From: Cupriavidus sp.
GTDB taxonomy: Bacteria > Pseudomonadota > Gammaproteobacteria > Burkholderiales > Burkholderiaceae
Direction: 5' to 3'
Assembly: GCA_013362725.1 (NCBI GenBank)
Contig: JABFVP010000296.1
Location: forward strand, 1-8,047
DNA: 8,047 nt
In this document: positions 1-5,605 of the stretch, in pieces
Layout: the number at the start of each line of letters is the position of its first letter
How positions within the stretch are numbered: position 1 is the stretch's first letter
The notes under the pieces: model-generated
Told to the model about the DNA's origin: nothing
Database searches by the model: none
What the model saw: the letters and a program-made list of their open reading frames with translations, nothing else
Program-made: the position numbers and the translations under genes

Positions 1-20
1 GCTGCGCTTGCAAGCGCAGC
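1..20. repeat. Perfect 20-bp palindrome at the window edge
   Basis: Two 10-base arms (GCTGCGCTTG and CAAGCGCAGC) are exact reverse complements with no spacer. As RNA it would form a stem with a small loop around the central TGCA. No T-tract follows on either side (ccttctc on the right), so it is not a textbook Rho-independent terminator. It may be the end of a larger element outside the window. It shares a GCGCTT/AAGCGC core with the next inverted repeat at 36-57. Confidence 0.6.
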
Positions 21-35
21 CCTTCTCGTCCTCGC

Positions 36-57
36 GAAAAGCGCTCAAGCGCTTTTC
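36..57. terminator. Symmetric hairpin with A/T flanks, likely bidirectional terminator
   Basis: AAAAGCGC and GCGCTTTT are reverse complements around a TCAA loop, and an outer G36-C57 pair extends the stem. The stem carries A-tracts on one side and T-tracts on the other, so either strand would end in a short U-run. It could end an upstream plus-strand gene outside the window, or serve as a second, backup stop for the minus-strand tRNA-Leu transcript. The GC core is only four pairs deep, so strength is uncertain. Confidence 0.5.
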
Positions 58-74
58 TTCCTGGGCGGGAATGA

Positions 75-102
75 AAAAAGGTCTGCATGCGCAGACCTTT
101 TT
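75..102 (-). terminator. Rho-independent terminator of tRNA-Leu
   Basis: The arms aaaaaGGTCTGC and GCAGACCttttt are fully complementary around an ATGC loop. On the minus strand the hairpin begins 8 bases beyond the CCA end of tRNA-Leu and ends in a U-run (the complement of 74-79), the expected layout for terminating a tRNA transcript. The structure is symmetric, so it would also stop plus-strand transcription arriving from the left. Confidence 0.85.
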
Positions 103-109
103 AGGATTA

Positions 110-196
110 TGGTGCCCAGGAGAGGACTCGAACCTCCACAGTGTTGCCACCGCTAGGACCTGAACCTAGTGCGTCTACCAATTCCGCCACCTGGGC
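110..196 (-). tRNA. tRNA-Leu, anticodon CAG
   Basis: On the minus strand the sequence folds as a complete 87-nt class II tRNA. The 7-bp acceptor stem is GCCCAGG with CCTGGGC, followed by discriminator A and a genomically encoded CCA (112-110). The anticodon stem is CTAGG/CCTAG with loop TTCAGGT, which places anticodon CAG at 162-160 to read CUG leucine codons, the dominant Leu codon in this GC-rich genome. A long variable arm (GTG-GCAA-CAC) is present, as expected for tRNA-Leu. The T-arm is GGAGG-TTCGAGT-CCTCT with one G-U pair. It has its own promoter upstream and a terminator just downstream, so it looks like a single-gene transcript. Confidence 0.97.
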
Positions 197-221
197 AGGT
201 GTCGAAACAACCGAAGCGCTC

Positions 222-249
222 ATTATAGAGAGCGCGCGAATTTTGTCAA
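222..249 (-). promoter_or_regulatory. Consensus sigma70 promoter for tRNA-Leu
   Basis: The minus strand reads TTGACA (249-244), a 16-bp spacer, then TATAAT (227-222). Both hexamers match the sigma70 consensus exactly. Transcription would start near 215, leaving a leader of roughly 18 nt before the mature tRNA 5' end at 196. The bases just after the -10 box are GC-rich (gagcgc), the kind of discriminator linked to growth-rate or ppGpp control of stable RNA promoters; that regulation is inferred, not shown. The -35 box lies within the possible 5' end of divergent rnr. Confidence 0.9.
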
Positions 250-266
250 ACAGTTTCCAGAAAAAA

Positions 267-2861
267 TTGAATCAGAATAACTATCCGATCCCCAGCCGGG
301 AAGAAATCCTGGGCGTGCTGAGAACGTCGGGATCCCCCCAGTCGGCAGGCGATATCGCCAAGGCGCTGGCGGTCACGCGCAAGGAGCATGACGGCTTCCA
401 GAAGCGCCTGGCCGCGATGGAGCGCGACGGCCAGATCGAGCTCAACCGCAAGGGCCGCTATGAGCTGGCGCACCAGCCCAACTTCGTTACCGGCCGGGTG
501 CAGGGGCACCGCGACGGCTTCGGCTTCCTGATCCGCGACGACGGCGAGGACGACATCTTCCTGCCCGAGCGCGAGCTGCAGAAGGCCATGCACAACGACC
601 GCGCGCAGGTGCGCGTGGTGGGCTACGACCGGCGCGGGCGCCCCGAGGGCCAGATCGTTGAGATCATCGAGCGCGCCAACCGCTTTGTCATCGGCCGCCT
701 GCTCAGCGAGGGCGGCGTGCTGGTGGTGGCGCCGGAAGACAAGCGCATCAGCCAGGACATCCTGATCCCGCCCAAGGCGCAGGGCAAGGCGCGCGTGGGG
801 CAAGTGGTCAGCGTCGAGCTGACCGAATTCCCCGACCGCTATGTGCAGCCGGTGGGTCGCGTGGTCGAAGTGCTCGGCGAGATCGACGATCCCGGCATGG
901 AGATCGAGATCGCGGTGCGCAAGTACGGCGTGCCGCACCAGTTTTCGCCGGCCGCTGCCCAGGAAGCGTCGGGGCTGCCCGACGAGGTGCGCCAGGCCGA
1001 CCTGGACCACCGCATCGACCTGCGCGACATCCCGCTGGTCACCATCGACGGCGATGACGCGCGCGACTTCGACGACGCGGTCTATTGCGAGCCGGTCAGG
1101 ATCGGCCGCGCCAAGGGTTGGCGCCTGATCGTGGCGATCGCCGACGTGTCGCACTACGTGCGTCCGGGCACGCCGCTCGATGCCGATGCGCTCGACCGCG
1201 CCACCTCGGTGTATTTCCCGCGGCGCGTGATCCCGATGCTGCCGGAGAAGCTGTCCAACGGACTGTGCTCGCTCAATCCGCAGGTGGACCGGCTCTGCAT
1301 GGTGTGCGATGCCGTGATCACGGCCAAGGGCGAGCTCAAGGGCTACCAGTTCTATCCGGCGGTGATGCATTCGACGGCGCGACTGACCTACAACGAGGTC
1401 TGGGCGGTGCTGTCCAACACCAAGGGCCCCGAGGCGCACAAGCGCAGCGAGCTGGTGCCGCACCTGCAGAACCTGTACGAGCTGTTCCAGGTCCTGCTCA
1501 AGGCGCGGCGCGCGCGCGGCGCGATCGACTTCGACACCACCGAGACCTATATCGTCTGCAATGCGCAGGGCAAGATCGAGCAGATCCTGCCGCGCACGCG
1601 CAACGATGCGCACCGGCTGATCGAGGAATGCATGCTGACCGCCAACGTGTGCGCGGCCGATTTCCTCGAGCGCTTCAAGCACCCGGCGCTGTACCGCATC
1701 CACGCCGGTCCCAGCGACGAGAAGCTGAAGAACCTGCGCGACTTCCTGCGCACCGCCGGCCTGTCGCTGGGCGGCGGCGACAAGCCGCAGGCGTCGGACT
1801 ACGCCGAGGTGATGGACAAGATCAAGTCCCGCCCCGATGCGCCGATGCTGCAGACCATGCTGCTGCGCTCGATGCAGCAGGCGGTGTACAGCCCCGACAA
1901 TATCGGCCACTTCGGCCTGGCCTACGAGGCCTACGCGCACTTCACCAGCCCGATCCGCCGCTATCCCGACCTGCTGGTGCACCGCGCGATCAAGGCGGTG
2001 CTGGCGCACACCAAGTACCAGCCGGCCTTTGCCCACGGCACCGAGCTGAATACCGCGATCTCGCCGAAGGCGCGCAGGCTGCAGGCCAAGGACGCCGAAC
2101 AGAAGGCCGAGCTGACCGCGGCGCGCGCGCGCCGCAACGAGGCCATCTGGGACGAGCTGGGCCTGCACTGCTCGGCCAACGAGCGCCGCGCCGACGAGGC
2201 CTCGCGCGATGTCGAGGCCTGGCTCAAGTGCTACTTCATGCGCGACAAGCTGGGCAGCGACTATGCCGGCACCGTCAGCGCCGTGACCTCGTTCGGCATC
2301 TTCGTGCAGCTCGACGAGCTGTACGTGGAGGGCCTGGTCCATGTGACCGAGCTGGGCAGCGACTACTTCCAGTACGACGAGGCCCGCAACGAGCTGCGCG
2401 GCGAGCGCACCGGCATCCGCTACCGGCTCACCGATCGCGTGCGCGTGCAGGTTTCGCGCGTCGACCTGGATGCGCGCAAGATCGATTTCCGCCTGGTGCA
2501 GGAGCCGTCGGCGAAAACGCTGCGCGCGCGTGTAACGGGCGCGGAGACCCAGCCGCGCGTGCCGGCCGCCCACGCGGTGCCGGCGCGCAAGAAGGGCCGC
2601 CAGCTGGCGGCGCTGCTGGGCGGCTCGTCCAAGCCGGAAGAGTCGTTCGACGAGACCCTGGACCGCGTGATCGAAGAGCAACCGGTGTTCGAGGCGGTGA
2701 TCACGCCGCTCAAGCCGCACCTGAAGACCGGCAAGCCGGGCAAGCGCGCCGCCAAGCCCAAGCCCGCGCACCTGGAAAAGCCGCGCAAGCCTGCCTCCAA
2801 GGCGCGTCCGGCCAAGCCGGCGGGCAAGACCGCCGCCAAGCGCACGCCGCGCAAGCACTAG
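267..2861 (+). CDS. rnr: Ribonuclease R, 3'-5' exoribonuclease
   Basis: This is a processive hydrolytic 3'-5' exoribonuclease of the RNase II/RNB family that degrades structured RNA and takes part in rRNA and tRNA quality control. With a TTG start at 267 it is 864 aa. Domains in order are an N-terminal winged helix (about 8-70), two cold-shock OB folds (about 73-215), the RNB domain (about 240-600), S1 (about 664-745) and a Lys/Ala/Pro-rich basic tail (about 780-864). The RNB metal ligands are visible in IDGDDARDFDD as D261, D267, D269 and D270, matching E. coli D272, D278, D280 and D281. The motif SPIRRYPDLLVHR lies near 561. The frame is open from GTG 141, but that start lies inside the tRNA gene. 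The only in-frame starts after the tRNA are TTG 243 (872 aa) and TTG 267. I prefer 267 because it leaves a short segment before YPIPSREE, as I recall for relatives, but neither start has a good Shine-Dalgarno. rlmB follows, as in E. coli. Confidence 0.95.
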   Translation: MNQNNYPIPSREEILGVLRTSGSPQSAGDIAKALAVTRKEHDGFQKRLAAMERDGQIELNRKGRYELAHQPNFVTGRVQGHRDGFGFLIRDDGEDDIFLPERELQKAMHNDRAQVRVVGYDRRGRPEGQIVEIIERANRFVIGRLLSEGGVLVVAPEDKRISQDILIPPKAQGKARVGQVVSVELTEFPDRYVQPVGRVVEVLGEIDDPGMEIEIAVRKYGVPHQFSPAAAQEASGLPDEVRQADLDHRIDLRDIPLVTIDGDDARDFDDAVYCEPVRIGRAKGWRLIVAIADVSHYVRPGTPLDADALDRATSVYFPRRVIPMLPEKLSNGLCSLNPQVDRLCMVCDAVITAKGELKGYQFYPAVMHSTARLTYNEVWAVLSNTKGPEAHKRSELVPHLQNLYELFQVLLKARRARGAIDFDTTETYIVCNAQGKIEQILPRTRNDAHRLIEECMLTANVCAADFLERFKHPALYRIHAGPSDEKLKNLRDFLRTAGLSLGGGDKPQASDYAEVMDKIKSRPDAPMLQTMLLRSMQQAVYSPDNIGHFGLAYEAYAHFTSPIRRYPDLLVHRAIKAVLAHTKYQPAFAHGTELNTAISPKARRLQAKDAEQKAELTAARARRNEAIWDELGLHCSANERRADEASRDVEAWLKCYFMRDKLGSDYAGTVSAVTSFGIFVQLDELYVEGLVHVTELGSDYFQYDEARNELRGERTGIRYRLTDRVRVQVSRVDLDARKIDFRLVQEPSAKTLRARVTGAETQPRVPAAHAVPARKKGRQLAALLGGSSKPEESFDETLDRVIEEQPVFEAVITPLKPHLKTGKPGKRAAKPKPAHLEKPRKPASKARPAKPAGKTAAKRTPRKH

Positions 2862-2874
2862 CGGATTGGCGTCA

Positions 2875-2907
2875 GGCCGCCGTTCCCGCCGCGCGGGAAC
2901 GGCGGCC
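2875..2907 (+). other. Strong rnr-rlmB intergenic hairpin
   Basis: GGCCGCCGTTCCCG (2875-2888) and CGGGAACGGCGGCC (2894-2907) form a perfect 14-bp stem around a 5-base loop. No U-run follows (gggcggg instead), so it is not a classical intrinsic terminator. It begins 13 bases after the rnr stop. It could protect the rnr mRNA 3' end, act as a partial or Rho-assisted terminator, or limit read-through into rlmB. These roles are inferred; only the stem is seen. Confidence 0.7.
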
Positions 2908-2914
2908 GGGCGGG

Positions 2915-2920
2915 TACAAT
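2915..2920 (+). promoter_or_regulatory. Candidate -10 box for rlmB (TACAAT)
   Basis: TACAAT matches the sigma70 -10 consensus at five of six positions and ends 8 bases before the rlmB ATG. A start site at the usual distance would fall at about 2926-2928, giving a leaderless or nearly leaderless mRNA. No good -35 box is visible 16-18 bp upstream, where the right arm of the hairpin lies. Similar TACAAT boxes precede tal and yggX in this window. Confidence 0.45.
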
Positions 2921-2927
2921 CGCGCCC

Positions 2928-3809
2928 ATGGCCAAACAAAAACTCCTGATCGGCTTTCACGCCGTGACCGCGCGCCTGCGGCAAGACCCCAAGGGCGTGT
3001 CCGACATCTACATAGAATCCGCCCGCCGCGACCGGCGCATGCAGGACTTCGTGCGCCTGGCCGAAAGCCTGGGCGTGCGCCTGCACCCGGTCGATGCCGA
3101 GCGCCTGCGCGGCATGGCCGGCACCGATCGCCACCAGGGCGTGGTGGCGCGTGCCGAAGACGTGGCGCTGGCGCTGAACCTGGACGAGCTGCTCGACGGC
3201 ATCGAAGGCACGCCGCTGCTGCTGGTGCTGGACGGCGTCACCGACCCGCACAACCTGGGCGCCTGCCTGCGCGTGGCCGACGGTGCCGGCGCGCATGCCG
3301 TGATCGCGCCGAAGGACCGCAGCGTCGGCCTGAACGCCACCGTGGCCAAGGTCGCCAGCGGCGCGGCAGAGACCGTGCCCTATATCACCGTGACCAACCT
3401 TGCCCGCACCCTGCGCGAACTGCAGGAGCGCGGCATCTGGGTGATCGGCACCGCCGACGGCACCGAGAAGTCGCTGTACGACATCGATTTCAAGGGACCC
3501 ACCGCGATCGTGATGGGCGCCGAAGGCGAGGGCATGCGCCGCCTGACGCGCGAAACCTGCGACGAGCTGGTCGGCATCCCGATGGCGGGCGGCGTGGAAA
3601 GCCTGAACGTGTCGGTGGCCAGCGGCGTGTGCCTGTACGAGGCCGTGCGCCAGCGGCGCCTGCCGCGCTGTGGGCTTGGCCGACGATTCCAGTCTGGCGG
3701 CACTGCCGGGACTCGCGGAAGCGCGTCGGCTGATCGAGGGCGCCAGCAATATCTTCGTGCTGACCGGCGCCGGCATTTCCGCCGAGTCCGGCGTGCCGAC
3801 CTTCCGTGA
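2928..3809 (+). CDS. rlmB: 23S rRNA (guanosine-2251-2'-O)-methyltransferase RlmB
   Basis: This SPOUT/TrmH-family enzyme transfers a methyl group from S-adenosylmethionine to the 2'-OH of G2251 in the 23S rRNA P-loop. The N-terminal L30e-like RNA-binding domain covers about residues 5-80, with IGFHAV at 8-13 and HQGVVAR at 69-75. The SPOUT domain follows, with DGVTDPHNLGACLR (102-115), VMGAEGEGMRRLTR (195-208) and IPMAGGVESLNVSVA (217-231); these are the knotted SAM-binding motifs with the family Asn, Glu and Asn residues in place. The family normally ends near AVRQR, which is residue 243 here and also about the end of the E. coli protein. This frame instead runs 50 residues further as an Arg-rich, low-complexity tail to a TGA at 3807-3809, 140 bp into the sirtuin gene. 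No Shine-Dalgarno precedes the ATG. Function is near certain; whether the tail is real is not. Confidence 0.93.
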   Translation: MAKQKLLIGFHAVTARLRQDPKGVSDIYIESARRDRRMQDFVRLAESLGVRLHPVDAERLRGMAGTDRHQGVVARAEDVALALNLDELLDGIEGTPLLLVLDGVTDPHNLGACLRVADGAGAHAVIAPKDRSVGLNATVAKVASGAAETVPYITVTNLARTLRELQERGIWVIGTADGTEKSLYDIDFKGPTAIVMGAEGEGMRRLTRETCDELVGIPMAGGVESLNVSVASGVCLYEAVRQRRLPRCGLGRRFQSGGTAGTRGSASADRGRQQYLRADRRRHFRRVRRADLP

Positions 3810-4443
3810 CGCCATGACCGGGCTGTGGGAACAGTTCGATCCGGAAGAGCTGGCCAGCGAAGCGGCCTACCGCCGCCAGCCGGCGCTGGTATGGCAGTGG
3901 TACCAGCATCGGCGCGAACTGGTGGCGGCGGTGCACCCTAATCCGGCGCACCACGCGCTGGTGGCGCTGGCCGCGCAGAAGCCGGTCACGCTGGTGACGC
4001 AGAACGTCGACGGCCTGCACCAGCGCGCCGGCAGTGCCGGCGTGATCGAGTTGCACGGCAACCTGTTCGCCAACAAGTGGCTGGATGGCTGCGGCCGCTG
4101 CAGCGAGGCCACCGCGCTGCCCGGCATGCCGCCGCGCTGCAGCCTGTGCGGCGCGCTGATGCGGCCGGGCGTGGTGTGGTTCGGCGAAGACTTGCCGCGC
4201 GTGGCGCGCTACCGCGCCGAGCATGCGGCGCAGAGCTGCGACCTGTGCCTGGTGGTCGGCACCTCGGGGCTGGTATATCCGGCGGCGGGGCTGCCGGGCG
4301 TGGCGCGCGAGCATGGCGCGCCGGTGATCGTGGTCAATCCGCAGCCGTCGGCGCTGGACCAGACCGCTGACATCGTGCTGTCGGCCGCGGCGGGCGCCTG
4401 CCTGCCGCGGCTGTGGCCGCAGCCGGCGCCATCGGCCGGCTGA
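3670..4443 (+). CDS. cobB: NAD-dependent protein deacylase, sirtuin (class III type)
   Basis: Sir2-family enzymes remove acyl groups from protein lysines using NAD+, giving nicotinamide and O-acyl-ADP-ribose. The 257-aa protein has the full set of motifs: NAD-binding TGAGISAESGVPTFRD (32-47), TQNVDGLH (110-117), catalytic His129 in ELHG, a zinc site of Cys141, Cys144, Cys157 and Cys160, then GTSG and VVNPQ in the C-terminal Rossmann part. Y78 and R81 (in WYQHRR) match the Tyr-x-x-Arg of E. coli CobB and SIRT5 that binds succinyl or malonyl lysine, so desuccinylase as well as deacetylase activity is likely (inferred). The frame is closed by a TGA at 3604-3606, and GTG 3670 is the first possible start; TTG 3676 is the next. 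Neither has a Shine-Dalgarno. Both lie inside the rlmB frame, which suggests co-transcription and perhaps translational coupling. It converges on tal with a 33-bp gap. Confidence 0.93.
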   Translation: MGLADDSSLAALPGLAEARRLIEGASNIFVLTGAGISAESGVPTFRDAMTGLWEQFDPEELASEAAYRRQPALVWQWYQHRRELVAAVHPNPAHHALVALAAQKPVTLVTQNVDGLHQRAGSAGVIELHGNLFANKWLDGCGRCSEATALPGMPPRCSLCGALMRPGVVWFGEDLPRVARYRAEHAAQSCDLCLVVGTSGLVYPAAGLPGVAREHGAPVIVVNPQPSALDQTADIVLSAAAGACLPRLWPQPAPSAG

Positions 4444-4476
4444 AGCGAGGAGAAGCGCGCTGGCGCGCCGCCGTGT

Positions 4477-5436
4477 TTATTGCTGCGCCAGCCCGGCGAT
4501 CAGCTTCTCGAGCTTGACCGCATCCGCGGCAAACAGCCGGATGCCTTCGGCCAGCTTCTCCGTCGCCATCGCGTCTTCGTTGAGCTGCCAGCGGAACGAC
4601 GGCTCGTCGGCGGTGATGCGCGCGATGTTGGCCGCCTGGGCCTGGTCCACCGACAGCTTGTGCTCCACCGGACCCTGGCCGCCGGCGAGCTGCTCGAGCA
4701 GTTCGGGGCTGATGGTCAGCAGGTCGCAGCCGGCCAGCGACAGGATCTGCGCGGTGCTGCGGAAGCTTGCGCCCATCACCTCGGTGGGATAGCCGAACTT
4801 CTTGTAGTAGTCGTAGATCTGGCGCACCGAGCGCACGCCGGGATCGTTGTCGCCGCCGTTGGCGGCCGCGTCCCATTGCTCGCCCGCCTGCTTCTTGTAC
4901 CAGTCGAAGATGCGGCCGACGAACGGCGAGATCAGCTGCGCGCCGGCCTCGGCGCAGGCCACCGCCTGCACCAGCGAGAACAGCAGCGTCATGTTGCAGC
5001 GGATGCCGTCGCGCTGCAGCATCTCCGCTGCGCGGATGCCTTCCCAGGTGGAGGCGATCTTGATCAGCACGCGCTCGCGCGCGATGCCGCGCTGCTCGTA
5101 CAGCTGGATCAGGTGGCGCGCCTTGTTGACCGTGGCGGTGGTGTCGAATGACAGGCGCGCGTCGACCTCGGTCGAGACCCGGCCCGGCACGATTGCGAGG
5201 ATCTCGCAGCCGAATGCGATCAGCACTTCGTCCATGACCGCGTCGACGCCGCCGTTGCCGTGGTGGTCCTGCACCGCGCGCTCCAGCAGGTGGCGGTATT
5301 CGGGTTTCTGCACCGCCTTCAGGATCAGCGACGGATTGGTGGTCGCGTCCTGCGGCGTGTACTGCTTCATCAGCTGGAAGTCGCCGGTATCGGCCACCAC
5401 CGTGGTGAACTGCCTGAGTTGTTCGAGCTGGTTCAT
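4477..5436 (-). CDS. tal: Transaldolase
   Basis: Transaldolase moves a dihydroxyacetone unit from sedoheptulose-7-phosphate to glyceraldehyde-3-phosphate in the non-oxidative pentose phosphate pathway (cytosol). With the ATG at 5436 it is 319 aa, the usual size for the TalB-type enzyme, and it aligns from the first residues (LRQFTTVVADTGD). The Schiff-base lysine is K126 in RVLIKIASTWEGI. Other active-site residues in place are D16, N34 (TTNPS) and E90 (STEVDAR), equivalent to E. coli D17, N35 and E96. ISPFVGRIFDWYKK and VMGASFR are further family signatures. The frame is open upstream to 5559, but the segment 5437-5559 encodes nothing like the family and contains the candidate promoter. No clear Shine-Dalgarno precedes the ATG. 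It is divergent from rpiA and convergent with the sirtuin gene. Confidence 0.97.
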   Translation of the reverse strand: MNQLEQLRQFTTVVADTGDFQLMKQYTPQDATTNPSLILKAVQKPEYRHLLERAVQDHHGNGGVDAVMDEVLIAFGCEILAIVPGRVSTEVDARLSFDTTATVNKARHLIQLYEQRGIARERVLIKIASTWEGIRAAEMLQRDGIRCNMTLLFSLVQAVACAEAGAQLISPFVGRIFDWYKKQAGEQWDAAANGGDNDPGVRSVRQIYDYYKKFGYPTEVMGASFRSTAQILSLAGCDLLTISPELLEQLAGGQGPVEHKLSVDQAQAANIARITADEPSFRWQLNEDAMATEKLAEGIRLFAADAVKLEKLIAGLAQQ

Positions 5437-5515
5437 GGTCGCTAGGTCGTGTGCTTGAGCGTCTGCAAAAAGCGTTCGCGGGCTGTGAGGGGCGCATGCG
5501 GCACCGGTGCGGTCC

Positions 5516-5521
5516 ATTGTA
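5516..5521 (-). promoter_or_regulatory. Candidate -10 box for tal (TACAAT)
   Basis: The minus strand reads TACAAT here, about 80 bases upstream of the tal ATG. A start near 5509 would give a leader of roughly 73 nt. No convincing -35 box lies at the expected distance. The site sits in the 169-bp region between divergent tal and rpiA (5437-5605), which holds no gene of its own. Confidence 0.45.
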
Positions 5522-5566
5522 CCTGCGCGGTCGCCGCCGCTCGCGCGTCGCGCCACCACAATCCGC

Positions 5567-5572
5567 TACACT
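5567..5572 (+). promoter_or_regulatory. Candidate -10 box for rpiA (TACACT)
   Basis: TACACT lies 33 bases before the rpiA ATG, so transcription from it would give a leader of about 27 nt. No good -35 hexamer is seen. Its distance from the tal -10 candidate is 45 bp, so the two divergent promoters would face away from a shared GC-rich core and could respond to a common regulator; none is identifiable. Confidence 0.35.
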
Positions 5573-5605
5573 ACGCCTTTCCCCCAACGCAATCTGGCTG
5601 TTGTC

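Noticed and set aside
60..196. CCTGGGC repeated at 60-66 and 190-196 as a possible integration (att) trace at tRNA-Leu
   Set aside because: Seven bases are too few, the copy at 190-196 is the 5' acceptor arm rather than the tRNA 3' end, and no integrase or foreign gene is nearby.
141..266. GTG at 141 as the rnr start, giving 906 aa
   Set aside because: It lies inside the tRNA-Leu gene, has no ribosome site, and the extra 42 residues are translated tRNA and promoter sequence.
1085..3733. An 882-codon plus-strand frame overlapping rnr and rlmB
   Set aside because: Low-complexity Arg/Ala/Gly product in the wrong frame of rnr and rlmB, with no family motifs; a shadow of GC-rich coding.
246..3815. 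A 1189-codon open frame on the minus strand, opposite rnr and rlmB
   Set aside because: Its product is His/Arg/Ala/Gly-rich with no recognisable domain, and the plus strand encodes two clear conserved proteins over the same stretch. Long antisense frames are expected where GC-rich codons leave few stops.
4455..4468. GCGCGC-TG-GCGCGC inverted repeat between the sirtuin gene and tal as a terminator
   Set aside because: The stem is short, simple GC alternation and no U-run follows directly on either strand; such repeats arise by chance in this base composition.
5437..5559. Upstream extension of tal with starts up to 5559
   Set aside because: The extra residues do not resemble transaldolase N-termini, and a TACAAT -10 candidate lies within the segment, so most of it would not be transcribed from there.
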